Shown here piece after piece: positions 36,747 through 46,208 of a DNA stretch of 63,385 nucleotides. Origin of the DNA: an uncultured Ruminococcus sp. (GTDB taxonomy: Bacteria; Bacillota; Clostridia; Oscillospirales; Ruminococcaceae); contig CASEVP010000007.1 in assembly GCA_949291345.1 (NCBI GenBank), positions 1-63,385 of the forward strand. Reading direction: 5' to 3'. Made by a program: the position numbers and the translations under genes. Under the pieces are notes generated by a model that ran no database searches, was not told where the DNA came from, and worked only from the letters and a program-made list of their open reading frames with translations. Each line of letters opens with the position of its first letter. The stretch's first letter is position 1.

Positions 36747-37679
36747 GTGGCATGGATAATATTAAAACAGGCAGTTATACTGTTGTTGTTGAATTTAGTG
36801 GGAATCATCGCATATAAAACCAAAGTAGTAGACAAAGTAGGCGGCAGACAATTTTCCAATTTTGTACTGGAAATTGTCACACCGGTGCTTGTAGTGAATG
36901 CCTATGCCGAGGTAGAATATGAAACGAAGCTCGTAGTTAATATGCTTTGGACGTTTTTGCTGGCAGCAATATCGTATGGCATATGCATCTTCGGAGCAAG
37001 GCTGCTGATTCGTCAAAAGCCGGGGCGTGAAGAGGAGATTGAGCGATTTTCAGCGATTTACAGCAACTGTGGATTCATGGGGATACCGCTGGCAAGCGCA
37101 TTGCTTGGAAATGTAGGAGTATTTTACGCATCGGCATTTTTGTCCATATTCTTTTGTTTTGCGTGGACACATGGTATTATGATGTTGACGGGACAGCACG
37201 ATAAGAAGGCACTGGTAAAAAAGCTGTGTTCCCCTACCATGATAGGTATTGTAATTGGATTGCTGTTGTTTTTCTTTCAAATTCCTATGCCGGAGATGTT
37301 GGGGCAGACATTCCAATATGTCTCTGACTTAAACACACCACTGGCGATGATTGCATCGGGTATCAGCGTAGCACAGGCGAATTTGTTGGGAGCATTAAAA
37401 AATCCGCGAGTATATTACGTGAGTGCAGTAAAGCTTCTTATATTGCCAGCGATTTTGGCAGTGCTGTTTTTGCCTGTTGTTTGGATTCCGATAGAGGTAC
37501 GTACTGTTGTGCTGGTGCTCATGGCAGCACCTTCGGCGGCGATGTGTACTTTGCAGTGTCAGAAACACGGAATGAATGATTTCTATGCTTCACATATTTT
37601 TGCTGTAACCACCTTGTTTTCTATGGCAACGATGCCGCTTTTGGTAAAAGCGTTTACAGCGCTAACAAGTCTAATATAA
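36747..37679 (+). CDS. AEC-family (auxin efflux carrier type) transporter
   Basis: A 310-residue membrane protein with about ten spans in two five-span halves. The family features are an early NLVGIIAYKTKVVD, NCGFMGIPLASALLG at the middle, and late APSAAMCTLQCQKHG. Bacterial members export or take up small organic acids; the substrate is unknown. Start GTG 36747 after GAGGTG. An ATG at 36752 is out of frame. A terminator follows at 37678-37727. Confidence 0.85.
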   Translation: MAWIILKQAVILLLLNLVGIIAYKTKVVDKVGGRQFSNFVLEIVTPVLVVNAYAEVEYETKLVVNMLWTFLLAAISYGICIFGARLLIRQKPGREEEIERFSAIYSNCGFMGIPLASALLGNVGVFYASAFLSIFFCFAWTHGIMMLTGQHDKKALVKKLCSPTMIGIVIGLLLFFFQIPMPEMLGQTFQYVSDLNTPLAMIASGISVAQANLLGALKNPRVYYVSAVKLLILPAILAVLFLPVVWIPIEVRTVVLVLMAAPSAAMCTLQCQKHGMNDFYASHIFAVTTLFSMATMPLLVKAFTALTSLI

Positions 37680-37727
37680 AAAACACACACAAAAGTGCAT
37701 TTTCAATGTACTTTGTGTGTGCTTTTG
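37678..37727. terminator. Bidirectional terminator (AEC gene / FkbM gene)
   Basis: AAAACACACACAAAAGT pairs with ACTTTGTGTGTGcTTTT across a 14-nt loop. Serves both convergent genes. Confidence 0.75.
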
Positions 37728-37774
37728 TTTGCGCATATTCCATTCTATGTGGATAGGTACTAATTCTGTTTGCA

Positions 37775-38845
37775 TTAATGCTTTGAGGGAACCGCATAAA
37801 GGTTGGTTTCCCAAGCCGGAATATAGAGTTGGTGCCGAATATATAAGTCATAATTGGGGTTGAGCCGATGAATCAGCAGTGGAAGTGCAAAGATATCTTC
37901 ATTGCGATGATATAGTGAAACCATCAGTTTTGGGGAATAATGAGCAATTGTCTGTGATGCTCCCCAGAGTGCTTCCCGTTCACAGCCTTCCACGTCCATT
38001 TTAATCAAAGTGGCAGGCTTTCCCTGTAGAATGTTGTCAACTGAACGAGCGTCCATTTGTTGTCCATAGGCGGAGACAGCAGACTGTCTGCCAGCTTTTG
38101 TAGCAAAAGGTACCGTGGTGTCAACGCACCATGCTACCGCATGAAAGGAATAAACAGCATGCATACCGTCTAAGACTTTGTTGAGTTTTTTGAAATTTTT
38201 TCGATCCGGTTCGACGGCATAAATACGAATAAATTTTCCGCGGGTATACTGAAGGACTTCTTGTATGGTATCTCCGTTGTATGCGCCCAAATCCACATAG
38301 ATCTCATTAGGAGTGAGTCGAATGATCTTACGGTAAATGTCTGCTTTTGGCGTAGTGACATCCATGAGATAGCGGATATTGCCACTGATGCGAAAATTAA
38401 TGATATTGGCATACACAGTTCGGGATTCATCATCAGCCAGCATATCATATACTTCTTCAATTTCTTTTGCATGTTCTAAACAGTAATCGTAGGTAAAAAG
38501 TCCGCCGCCTGCGACTGGAACATCGGGAACAATTAAAGTATGTCGCTGATTGAGATCAACAATTTTGTCCACAAGGGATTGATATCCGGCAGCAAATGCC
38601 AAGACTACGACAAAATCTTCGACTTGTTCTTCAATTTCGGAAAGTTTTCGTACTTTGTAGCCTGCAAAAGAATGCCCTCGTACAAAATCATCGCTTGCAA
38701 AAATGCCAGCAAGCGGAATGGACTTTTCCCGAAATACACGCATAATCTTTTCTGCACCATCGCCCATCCCATAGATAAAGATCGGGCGTTTTTCTGCCTG
38801 TAGCTTTTCCCATGAGGACTGCTTTTCCGTGATAAAAGAGAGCAT
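37775..38845 (-). CDS. FkbM-family methyltransferase with N-terminal Rossmann-like domain
   Basis: A 356-residue cytosolic SAM-dependent methyltransferase that probably acts on a sugar or polysaccharide hydroxyl. The first about 110 residues form a Rossmann-like sensor (RPIFIYGMGDGAEKIMRVF), as in many surface-polysaccharide FkbM proteins. The FkbM core shows YVDLGAYNGDTIQEVL (SAM loop), YAVEPDRKNFKKL and LIKMDVEGCEREAL. ATG 38845 has AAGGAGGT upstream. The longer frame to 38998 lacks a site. It is third in the minus operon GH31, PH, FkbM. Confidence 0.88.
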   Translation of the reverse strand: MLSFITEKQSSWEKLQAEKRPIFIYGMGDGAEKIMRVFREKSIPLAGIFASDDFVRGHSFAGYKVRKLSEIEEQVEDFVVVLAFAAGYQSLVDKIVDLNQRHTLIVPDVPVAGGGLFTYDYCLEHAKEIEEVYDMLADDESRTVYANIINFRISGNIRYLMDVTTPKADIYRKIIRLTPNEIYVDLGAYNGDTIQEVLQYTRGKFIRIYAVEPDRKNFKKLNKVLDGMHAVYSFHAVAWCVDTTVPFATKAGRQSAVSAYGQQMDARSVDNILQGKPATLIKMDVEGCEREALWGASQTIAHYSPKLMVSLYHRNEDIFALPLLIHRLNPNYDLYIRHQLYIPAWETNLYAVPSKH

Positions 38846-38906
38846 GTTCAGGACCTCCTTTTCTCTTTTGATGAGTGGCGTGGGGGAATCGCCTGTATCA
38901 AAGTCT

Positions 38907-39314
38907 TCAATTGGATTCGTTGTCCCACACATCCGACGCAAAACCGGACGGACCGACCATATCTTTTCCCCGTATTCCAAAGCAATCCCGTTGTTCATTG
39001 ATCAGTGCGGTGATGAGATCCGATACTTCCCGTGGATTCTTTACAGCATGGATTTCCTTTTCGGGGGTATCTACATCTTTGCTGTACAAAATGATGGTGC
39101 CGCAGCCGAACATGCGCTGAAAAAGAGGAAGTTTCATTTTTTTGTCTGTAATTCGGTAGATATCCAGTTCATCTTCCGAGATGGTGAGAAAACCGATACG
39201 GGTGATCAGCCGGGTATCTGTCAAATAATATCGGGTAAAGGACAGCGGCAAGCCGAACAGTGTTCGTTTCTTGTCGGTCCAGAGGTATGTAATACCATCT
39301 TTTGATTTTGGCAT
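38907..39314 (-). CDS. Bacterial PH-domain protein
   Basis: A 135-residue protein with a YdbT/YdbS-type bacterial PH domain (about 5-110; KKRTLFGLPLSFTRYYLTDTRLITRIGFLTISEDELDIYRI has the usual strand order) and a short C-terminal tail. It has no membrane span. ATG with AAAAGGAGG upstream. It lies between GH31 and FkbM with gaps of about 55-60 bases. The ligand is unknown. Confidence 0.75.
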   Translation of the reverse strand: MPKSKDGITYLWTDKKRTLFGLPLSFTRYYLTDTRLITRIGFLTISEDELDIYRITDKKMKLPLFQRMFGCGTIILYSKDVDTPEKEIHAVKNPREVSDLITALINEQRDCFGIRGKDMVGPSGFASDVWDNESN

Positions 39315-39369
39315 TGCCGCAGCCTCCTTTTGGATTTAATCTAAACAATACGAACTTTTTTGTTGGTGG

Positions 39370-41709
39370 TTAATCCAGTGTGATTTCGCCGTTGTTGCCC
39401 TGCATTGTGATCTTTTTGTCTGTGCCTGCCACAGAGACGGTAAAAGTTTTGTCTGTGCTGTCTGCTGTCACAGTGATTTTGTTACCGCTGCGTGTTGCGT
39501 TCAAAGTCATTATTGGTGTGGCTGTAGTGTTATAAATGGTTACGCAAGCGCTTTTTCCATCTTCCAGATTGCAGATCATAAAGTCAGTGCCATCCAGGTA
39601 ATCATATTCAAACTGATTTTGGAAACTGCCGAATGGGATAATCGAATTTGCTTTTGCAAGAACAGGCATTTCCATAAAGGAACACGTTTTAGAGATATAT
39701 TTGCCGCCGTCAATGGTCTCTCCTGTGATGATGTCATACCATTTTCCTTCCGGCAAATAGAAGTTTGCGACGCCATCTTCTCGGAATACTGGTGCACACA
39801 ATAGATTGTCACCGAGCATATATTGCTGATCCAGATAGCGGCAGGCGATATCATCTGTATAATCCATTACCATTGGTCGCATCATCGGCACACCGGTGGA
39901 TGACGTTTTGACTGCCTGACTGAACAAATAGGGCATTAATCTGCCTTTGAGTTTTGTAAAGAACCGCAGGACATCGCAGGATTCTTCATCAAAGTTCCAC
40001 GGTACACGATATGAAGTAGAGCCATGGAGACGACTGTGGGTTGACATCAAACCGAATGCGCACCAGCGCTTGTATACATCCGGAGAAGCCGTTGCCTCAA
40101 AGCCGCCAATATCATGACTAAAGTAGCCAAAGCCGGAAGAGCACAGCGACAGTCCGCCGCGCAGGGTTTCTGCCATAGAGGTATACTCAGCAGAACAGTC
40201 ACCGCCCCAGTGTACCGGGAATTTTTGACCGCCTACAGTTGCGCTTCTTGCAAACAGGCACGCTTGTCCCTTGCCATAATATTCTTCCAGTACGTCAAAG
40301 ACCGTTTTGTTATATAGATATGTATAATAATTGTGCATATGGATGGGATCAGCACCGTTATAATATACCACATTGGTGGGAATTCTTTCACCAAAGTCGG
40401 TTTTGATTGCTGTAATACCCATTTCGCACAGTTTACGCACACCGGCAGCAAACCATTTTGCAGCTTCTGGATTGGTAAAGTCTACGATTGCCATGCCTGG
40501 CTGCCACAGGTCAGTCTGGAATACGCTGCCGTCTTTGTTTTTAATGAAGTAGCCTTTTTCCATACCTTCATCAAAGAGACAGGACTTTTGTGAAATATAG
40601 GGATTAATCCAGCAACAGAGTCCTAAACCGCGTTCTTTCAGTCTGCCGAGCATTGCCTTAGGATCCGGGAACTGGGAGAGATCCCATTCAAAGTCTGTCC
40701 ACTGATATTCTTTCATCCAGAAACAGTCGAAGTGGAACATTTGCAGCGGGATATCCCGCTCTGCCATTCCATTGATGAAAGAAGTAACAGTTTCTTCGTC
40801 GTAAGTTGTGGTAAAGGAAGTAGAGAGCCATAGCCCAAATGTTTTTGCCGGAGGCAGAGCGGGCTTACCGGTCAGGTTGGTATAATTAATCAGAACTTCT
40901 TCCAAAGATGCACCGCCAATGAAGAAGTAGTCAAGTTCTTCTCCTGGAACGGTGAAAGAAACTTTGTTGATGGTATCGGACGCTACTTCAAAAGAAACTT
41001 TGTCAGCAGAGTTGACCAAAACACCATATTTATTGGAAGTGATATAAAAGGGGATAGACTTATAACTTTGATCGGAGCAAGTACCGCCGTCCGAGTTCCA
41101 AATTTCAACGGTTTGTCCGTTCTTAACAAATGGTGTGAATTTTTCTCCAAAACCATAGACGCATTCGCCCACATCCAGTGTAAGCTGTTCTCTTGTGTAG
41201 GTGCAATGTGTATCCTGAGGATAATTAAAAAATTCGTCATCGGTTTGGATTGCCAGTCGAGCATCTCGATGGAATTTATTTTCCTGAATATAAGAGGTCG
41301 AACGATAGCCGCCGCCTGCAATACGCTTGCCATTGCGGAAGTAGGAGACATCCCAACCGTCCGTGCCTTTTTTCACTTTAATGGTGGTGTTGCCGGCGGT
41401 CATAGAAACAAAACCTTCTTCTTCGTGAATCTCCGGTACATAATCCTGTGGGATATGCAGGTCGAACTGCGGTTTGTTTTTTAGGCAGCCCTTGTGGTGG
41501 CAGATCTGCACCCGGATCACATCCGGAGCGATAGCGGTATAGGTGATTTCAAAAGTTACACCGCCCAGGGTCATTGCCCGGTTCCAGATCGCACTGGAGG
41601 TTGCAAACACATGGATTGCATTCTTCGTGGTGGTCACGTCATATGCTTGAACAGCGTAAGAGACCGTATACCCCTTTTGGGTAAGCCACAGACCATCAGA
41701 AAATTTCAT
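39370..41709 (-). CDS. GH31 alpha-glycosidase, YicI (alpha-xylosidase)-like
   Basis: A 779-residue intracellular glycoside hydrolase. The N-terminal beta domain holds YGFGEKFTPFVKNGQTVEIWNSDGG, close in pattern to YicI. The (beta/alpha)8 barrel carries the nucleophile Asp in IKTDFGERIP and the acid/base Asp in WGGDCSAEY. Two C-terminal beta domains follow. Without a signal peptide it works on imported oligosaccharides, likely alpha-xylosides or alpha-glucosides. ATG 41709 has AAAGGAGG upstream. Its promoter is at 41806-41835 and a palindromic operator-like site at 41755-41779. First gene of the operon. Confidence 0.93.
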   Translation of the reverse strand: MKFSDGLWLTQKGYTVSYAVQAYDVTTTKNAIHVFATSSAIWNRAMTLGGVTFEITYTAIAPDVIRVQICHHKGCLKNKPQFDLHIPQDYVPEIHEEEGFVSMTAGNTTIKVKKGTDGWDVSYFRNGKRIAGGGYRSTSYIQENKFHRDARLAIQTDDEFFNYPQDTHCTYTREQLTLDVGECVYGFGEKFTPFVKNGQTVEIWNSDGGTCSDQSYKSIPFYITSNKYGVLVNSADKVSFEVASDTINKVSFTVPGEELDYFFIGGASLEEVLINYTNLTGKPALPPAKTFGLWLSTSFTTTYDEETVTSFINGMAERDIPLQMFHFDCFWMKEYQWTDFEWDLSQFPDPKAMLGRLKERGLGLCCWINPYISQKSCLFDEGMEKGYFIKNKDGSVFQTDLWQPGMAIVDFTNPEAAKWFAAGVRKLCEMGITAIKTDFGERIPTNVVYYNGADPIHMHNYYTYLYNKTVFDVLEEYYGKGQACLFARSATVGGQKFPVHWGGDCSAEYTSMAETLRGGLSLCSSGFGYFSHDIGGFEATASPDVYKRWCAFGLMSTHSRLHGSTSYRVPWNFDEESCDVLRFFTKLKGRLMPYLFSQAVKTSSTGVPMMRPMVMDYTDDIACRYLDQQYMLGDNLLCAPVFREDGVANFYLPEGKWYDIITGETIDGGKYISKTCSFMEMPVLAKANSIIPFGSFQNQFEYDYLDGTDFMICNLEDGKSACVTIYNTTATPIMTLNATRSGNKITVTADSTDKTFTVSVAGTDKKITMQGNNGEITLD

Positions 41710-41754
41710 AGAATATCCTCCTTCAAAAGCAAAAAAAATGATGCATAGCTAAAT

Positions 41755-41779
41755 TTTCGATTTTTAGGAAAAATCGAAA
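41755..41779. promoter_or_regulatory. Operator-like palindrome before GH31
   Basis: TTTCGATTTTT (41755-41765) and AAAAATCGAAA (41769-41779) are perfect 11-bp inverted repeats around AGG. It lies about 20 nt downstream of the predicted transcription start and suits a repressor responding to the substrate. Confidence 0.6.
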
Positions 41780-41805
41780 GCAATTTTTTCTTTGCACGTA
41801 AGCCC

Positions 41806-41835
41806 ATTTTACCACATTTGTAACCGTAATGTCAA
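41806..41835 (-). promoter_or_regulatory. Promoter of the GH31 operon
   Basis: TTGACA (41830-41835), an 18-bp spacer, TAAAAT (41806-41811), minus strand. Confidence 0.65.
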
Positions 41836-41939
41836 TCTTTTTTCGATGAAATGTAGGATTTCCGATGGTGTTTACAAAATAACCATAAAACCTGCACAAA
41901 ACCCTGTCGTTAAATTTGTGTTATTTGCCTTTTTTAAAT

Positions 41940-41977
41940 GAAAAACTCCCTGCGACAGCAAAAGTGCCGACAGGGAG
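41940..41977 (-). terminator. Terminator after ireB
   Basis: CTCCCTG (41946-41952) pairs with CAGGGAG (41971-41977). On the minus strand it is followed by five T. Confidence 0.75.
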
Positions 41978-42089
41978 AGACAACAAGCAAAATTCCTGCT
42001 GCTTGTACGCAGAGTGTATGCTCGTGTGAAAATAATGCAAAGAAAAATACAGCAACACGAATCAAATGTTCTTTTGTTGTTGCACTTTA

Positions 42090-42335
42090 TCAGTCGTTCA
42101 GATAAGACTTTACCAGTGCCTGAAGTAATTCATCCCGATCAATATGACGAATGAGGCTTCTGGCATTATTGTACGTTGTTATGTAGGTGGGATCCTCGGA
42201 GAGGATATAGCCTACGATTTGATTAACAGGATTATATCCCTTTTTTGTGAGTGCATCATATACAAGCATCAGCGTTTTCTTCATCTCAATTTCTTTCTCA
42301 TCATTGACAGAAAACGTCATGGTTTTATCATACAT
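42090..42335 (-). CDS. ireB: IreB-family regulatory phosphoprotein
   Basis: An 81-residue protein of the DUF965/IreB family. In Enterococcus, IreB is a substrate of the Ser/Thr kinase IreK and lowers cephalosporin resistance. The match is full length: [59 protein letters not shown]. Thr residues near the N-terminus (T5, T7) are the likely phosphosites. Promoter at 42373-42401. Confidence 0.95.
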   Translation of the reverse strand: MYDKTMTFSVNDEKEIEMKKTLMLVYDALTKKGYNPVNQIVGYILSEDPTYITTYNNARSLIRHIDRDELLQALVKSYLND

Positions 42336-42372
42336 GAATCATCTACCTCCTTCGAACTTTAGATACATTTCT

Positions 42373-42401
42373 ATTATACCGAAAAATCCGGAGATATACA
42401 A
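42373..42401 (-). promoter_or_regulatory. Promoter of ireB
   Basis: TTGTAT (42396-42401), 17 bp, TATAAT (42373-42378), minus strand. Confidence 0.65.
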
Positions 42402-42520
42402 GTGATTCTCCTTTTTTTTGCCGTTTTGCCATTGTATGCACCTTAAAATTTGTTTAATTTGACGAAAAAAAAGGACGATAAGGTGCAATATCGGGTGATT
42501 CCAATATTTTCATTAAGTAC

Positions 42521-42550
42521 AAGAGGAAAGACATCGTTGTCTTTCCTCTT
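42521..42550. terminator. Hairpin downstream of the DUF1540 gene
   Basis: AAGAGGAAAGAC (42521-42532) pairs perfectly with GTCTTTCCTCTT (42539-42550). The T-run is weak, so termination is likely but not certain. Confidence 0.6.
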
Positions 42551-42627
42551 ATGAAGCTCAACAATCATTTGTATCCGCTGTCGAAAACAGCGTCACAAGA
42601 AACCGTTGTATTCCAAAAGAAAGGAAT

Positions 42628-42816
42628 TTAGCAGCAGGAACCGCTGCGCTTCACAAAAGAGTCGCAGTTGGTGCATTCCGGTACAGTGGGGTTTTGTTCA
42701 TGCGTGCCCACACAGATGCAATCCAATCCGCAGTAATTTTCCGTTACCATGTTGTGCTTGCACTGGGTAACAGAGCACTTAATGTTTGTATTTTTCTTTT
42801 TCATTTTGCTATCCAT
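42628..42816 (-). CDS. DUF1540 small cysteine-rich protein
   Basis: A 62-residue protein with the DUF1540 cysteine pattern (IKCSVTQCKHN, YCGLDCICVG, CTNCDSF), likely binding zinc or another metal. The start is taken at 42816 (MDSKMKKKN), where GGAG lies nine bases upstream. The frame is open to 42849. The family is common in spore-formers but has no fixed role. Confidence 0.85.
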   Translation of the reverse strand: MDSKMKKKNTNIKCSVTQCKHNMVTENYCGLDCICVGTHEQNPTVPECTNCDSFVKRSGSCC

Positions 42817-43017
42817 AATGCATACTCCATATTTTGAGATTATACCCAATGCAGTGGCTACAAAGCAAGGCTGATTGAAGCGTTGCGGTCATGCTGCAAT
42901 TGAGTACAACAACAGCATGCCCGTTTTTGAAACGAATATGCATGAAATGAAAAAGAAAAAATTATATCGTATAATATGGGCTAATTTATCATGAATGTAG
43001 TAAAGCAACTTACTAAA

Positions 43018-43188
43018 TACAAACCCGCAAAATTCCCTCCTTCGTCTGAATACGTATCTAGCTTGGCCTTTTTGATTGATATAGAAAAGTTCCTCCTTGC
43101 AATACCTCAAGTATTACTTCGTTGTCACTTTCCTATCTAAAACAAAAATTGCTGCGCAATCTACGCATTCGAATTGTGCCGTATTGCC
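43018..43188 (-). repeat. MITE-like 171-bp repeat, copy 3 (decayed)
   Basis: Inverted copy of the repeat at 142-312. The right end (GGCAATACGGCACAATTC on the minus strand) is intact, while the other TIR has several changes. The internal part, including AAGGAGG and the small frame (YCKEELFYINQKGQARYVFRRRREFCG), is kept. Confidence 0.8.
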
Positions 43189-43406
43189 TTAACAAAACCA
43201 GTCTGTCTATCTTGGATCTGTTTGCAGCAAAGTTTTGCTTGAAAAATCGCACATATTTTCGATCTGAGCAGATTCTTGGTTTTTCAATTTGGTTTCGCAT
43301 AAGCGGTGCTTGCTTGTATTCTTTTTATGCTTATGCGCTTATATAAAGTAGTTACCAATATTTTATGATTGTTTTTGGTAAATCATACAAAATTTTAAAC
43401 ATATGG

Positions 43407-43435
43407 TTGAAATTATAGTGATATAGTGCTATAAT
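43407..43435 (+). promoter_or_regulatory. Promoter of the scaffoldin gene
   Basis: TTGAAA (43407-43412), 17 bp ending TGC, TATAAT (43430-43435). Confidence 0.75.
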
Positions 43436-43501
43436 ATAGATATCGAATATCGATAATGCAATTGTATTAAAAAATTACAGCAGAAGGGAAAAGTGATCAT
43501 C

Positions 43502-45943
43502 ATGCGTACAAAATTATGGATACAAAAATGGACGGCAGCAGCTGTTGCATGGATGATTGCTGTTACTTGTGTGATGGTTGTGTGGCCTTGCACAGCGATG
43601 GCCGGCGATAGTACTACAATTTATACAGATAATATAAAAGACATTCAGGTTGGTCAGGTCGAAGTGGAATTGGATGAACTGATCGAAAATAATTATATGG
43701 TGACCGTGCCAATCACAATGCCGGATAATCCGACTTATGTTACTATGCAGTTTGGCATTACATGGGACACCACTCGTATGACTGGAATGGGTGCACGCAG
43801 TACGGGAGATGCGGATATTCCGTTGTTTGCATTTGCAATCGATAAGACGTTTTTGTGGATTTCCTTTGTCGGAATGGGTTGTGTGAGTACAGATCTTTGT
43901 TCTGTTACTTTTCAAATCGATTCTGATGTGCAGGTAGGAGATTATTTTCAGATTGACGGTATCTATGAGGACTATAACCACAACAATGCATGGTACGGCG
44001 ATCTAAGCCTTCGTCGTAACGCGGTGAATATTGTATCCGGCGGCATTCAGATTGTGGACAGCGCAGCACCGCAGGCAGAAGTAAAGATTCCGGAATTGAC
44101 AACAACTGGTCAGGAACTGGAAGATCGTGATTATGTGATAGATGTGCCGGTCAGTGCTCCTGTTAATACGGGATTTCATCAAATGGCATTTGGCGTAAAA
44201 TGGGATCCTGCTGGCATGTCTCCAGTAGGAATCGCAGACAATATACCGGATGGATTGACCGTTGATGTAGTCTGGGATACTGTGAATGGCATATGCTGGA
44301 TTACTGCGATGGCAGAACAAACTTACCGTAAGTCGGATATCTGCACATTGCAGTTCCAGGTGCCTGCGACCGCAAAACCGGGAACAACCTATTCTCTTAC
44401 TGGATGCACGCAGAATGCCGCCGGCGAAGAGGCGTATGTAGAAAATATACAGGGCATGGCAGGAACGCTTTCTATCCAGGATGGAAAGGTATACGTGGCA
44501 TCGAATAAAACAGCAAGTCAATTTGCACTAGGAAGTATTTCCTTACCTCGTTTGGAAGTGACATTGGAAGAATTGGAGCAGGGCGGATATGAATTGCGTG
44601 TGCCGGTCTGCATTACACCGGATAGTTCCTTTTCGCAAATGGCGTTTGGTCTGACTTGGAACATGACCAAAATGCGGTTGACAGACTGTATTCTGGATAA
44701 TACCAGAAATTTGATTATGACTACCACAGAGTCAATGAACAGTGTGTGGCTGAGTTTCCGCTATCAAGGAAATGGTACAGCGTATATGGGTACTTCTCTG
44801 TGTACACTGGTATTCCAAATCTCGGATACTGTAGAACAAGGGGATGTCATTGCACTGACGCAGATGACGAAGAGTCTGACGGGCGAGGAACCTTCTATTG
44901 TGGGATATCTGGGTAATGCCGGTAAGCTGGCGGTTACAGACGGCGAGATTGCAGTGGTATCTGAAGATGAAAAAAATGCTGCAGCAATTGTCAAAATTCC
45001 GGATATTACAGTGGATTACCATAAATTGCAGTTGATGGATTATGAAGTTACTATGACGCTGTCGCTCGAAAAAAACATAGGCTTTTCTTCACTCGCTTTT
45101 GGTGTGGGTTGGGATGCCGGTATGGCAACGCCAGTGCAGGCATTGAATCTGGAGACACAGTATTTAGGCATGCGGGAACAGTACTATTTAGACAACAATA
45201 TGATATGGCTCAATTATGTCAGTGTAGATCCGGAAAATCAATATGTATATGATGGAAGTAAATTGGGTGATTTGCATCTGGAGCTGTCATCCACAGTACA
45301 GCCGGGCGATGTTATTCCGATTTACGGCGTGCGGACGACACCGGACGGTTCTTCTGCCAGTGTTGTAACGAAAAGCCGTAGTGCATCGTATCCAATGATT
45401 GAGGCGGGCAGTATTACGATTACAGATGGTGAATCTGATACCTCATCGTCCGGAACGTCCGGTGGAGTAATCATTCCTGATCAAACCGGCAATGTGCTAG
45501 AAAATTCGCAGATCGTTCTGCAGGAAGGCGAACAAACAACGTTGTATTTTGATATACAGACCGCAGGTGTGGATCAGCCGCTCTGGAAGAACGGAAATCC
45601 ATCAACAGTTCGTTTGACTACACAGAATGATGGGCAGCTTGCATATATTGTTGGCATAAAACCAGGCAAGACGATTGTACAGGTGGAATATCTGGGTAGA
45701 ACATACTACTGTGAAGTGACAGTTTTGGCAGGAGATCTTATGAAGGGAGACCTGAATCAAGATGAGGTTGTTAATATGCAGGATATGGTGTTGATGACAC
45801 GATATATTTTATCAGATAACGGCAATTGTCATATACCAAACGTGAAAAATGGCGATATCAATGACGATACTGCTGTGACAGCCGCAGACGTTCAGCTGTT
45901 GGCACTGATGCTGCTTGATGTTAACCGATATCTTGTCCGATAA
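43502..45943 (+). CDS. Scaffoldin with four cohesin-like modules and a dockerin
   Basis: An 813-residue exported protein. It has a signal peptide (about 1-35). Four cohesin-like modules lie at about 50-180, 195-320, 340-475 and 490-640. Each opens with a VELDELIENNYMVTVPI-type strand followed by QFGITWD or AFGVGWD. A Big-2-like domain follows (about 665-740) and a dockerin (about 745-810; GDLNQDEVVNMQDM and GDINDDTAVTAADV). The dockerin differs from those at 26403 and 31268, so this scaffoldin should bind a different cohesin while carrying up to four enzymes. It is an adaptor, not the wall anchor. The start could be ATG 43502 or GTG 43493; GAAGGG sits 13 or 4 bases away. Terminator at 45981-46019. 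Confidence 0.85.
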   Translation: MRTKLWIQKWTAAAVAWMIAVTCVMVVWPCTAMAGDSTTIYTDNIKDIQVGQVEVELDELIENNYMVTVPITMPDNPTYVTMQFGITWDTTRMTGMGARSTGDADIPLFAFAIDKTFLWISFVGMGCVSTDLCSVTFQIDSDVQVGDYFQIDGIYEDYNHNNAWYGDLSLRRNAVNIVSGGIQIVDSAAPQAEVKIPELTTTGQELEDRDYVIDVPVSAPVNTGFHQMAFGVKWDPAGMSPVGIADNIPDGLTVDVVWDTVNGICWITAMAEQTYRKSDICTLQFQVPATAKPGTTYSLTGCTQNAAGEEAYVENIQGMAGTLSIQDGKVYVASNKTASQFALGSISLPRLEVTLEELEQGGYELRVPVCITPDSSFSQMAFGLTWNMTKMRLTDCILDNTRNLIMTTTESMNSVWLSFRYQGNGTAYMGTSLCTLVFQISDTVEQGDVIALTQMTKSLTGEEPSIVGYLGNAGKLAVTDGEIAVVSEDEKNAAAIVKIPDITVDYHKLQLMDYEVTMTLSLEKNIGFSSLAFGVGWDAGMATPVQALNLETQYLGMREQYYLDNNMIWLNYVSVDPENQYVYDGSKLGDLHLELSSTVQPGDVIPIYGVRTTPDGSSASVVTKSRSASYPMIEAGSITITDGESDTSSSGTSGGVIIPDQTGNVLENSQIVLQEGEQTTLYFDIQTAGVDQPLWKNGNPSTVRLTTQNDGQLAYIVGIKPGKTIVQVEYLGRTYYCEVTVLAGDLMKGDLNQDEVVNMQDMVLMTRYILSDNGNCHIPNVKNGDINDDTAVTAADVQLLALMLLDVNRYLVR

Positions 45944-45980
45944 TGACGACCGAAACTATCAATCCAAATGGAATATAAAT

Positions 45981-46019
45981 AAGCTGCTGCATACGATTTC
46001 GATGCAGCAGCTTGTTTTT
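45981..46019 (+). terminator. Terminator of the scaffoldin gene
   Basis: A 12-bp perfect stem (AAGCTGCTGCAT 45981-45992 with ATGCAGCAGCTT 46002-46013) and GTTTTTT. Confidence 0.9.
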
Positions 46020-46171
46020 TGGTTTGTTTTTGGCATCAAATGCAACATTGCAGGACAAACGGCACGGTTCGTGCACTTGTCCAAACATTCACTGCATCGG
46101 CTATCATAAATTAGAAGAAAGATTTATCTATGGTATGATAGAAAAAATATCAGGAAAAACAAGAAAAATTC

Positions 46172-46205
46172 AAAGCTGACCAGAATTTTGCGGTCAGCTT
46201 TTTTG
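46172..46205 (+). terminator. Second terminator-like hairpin, orphan
   Basis: AAAGCTGACC (46172-46181) pairs with GGTCAGCTTT (46192-46201), followed by T-run. No gene lies directly before it. A weak stem-loop (46053-46082, GGACAA..GCAC/GTGC..TTGTCC) lies upstream, so a short transcript may end here. Confidence 0.6.
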
Positions 46206-46208
46206 TTA

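Noticed and set aside
42521..42550. Perfect 12-bp stem as a transposon end
   Set aside because: It is a single stem with no partner copy seen and sits where a gene terminator is expected.
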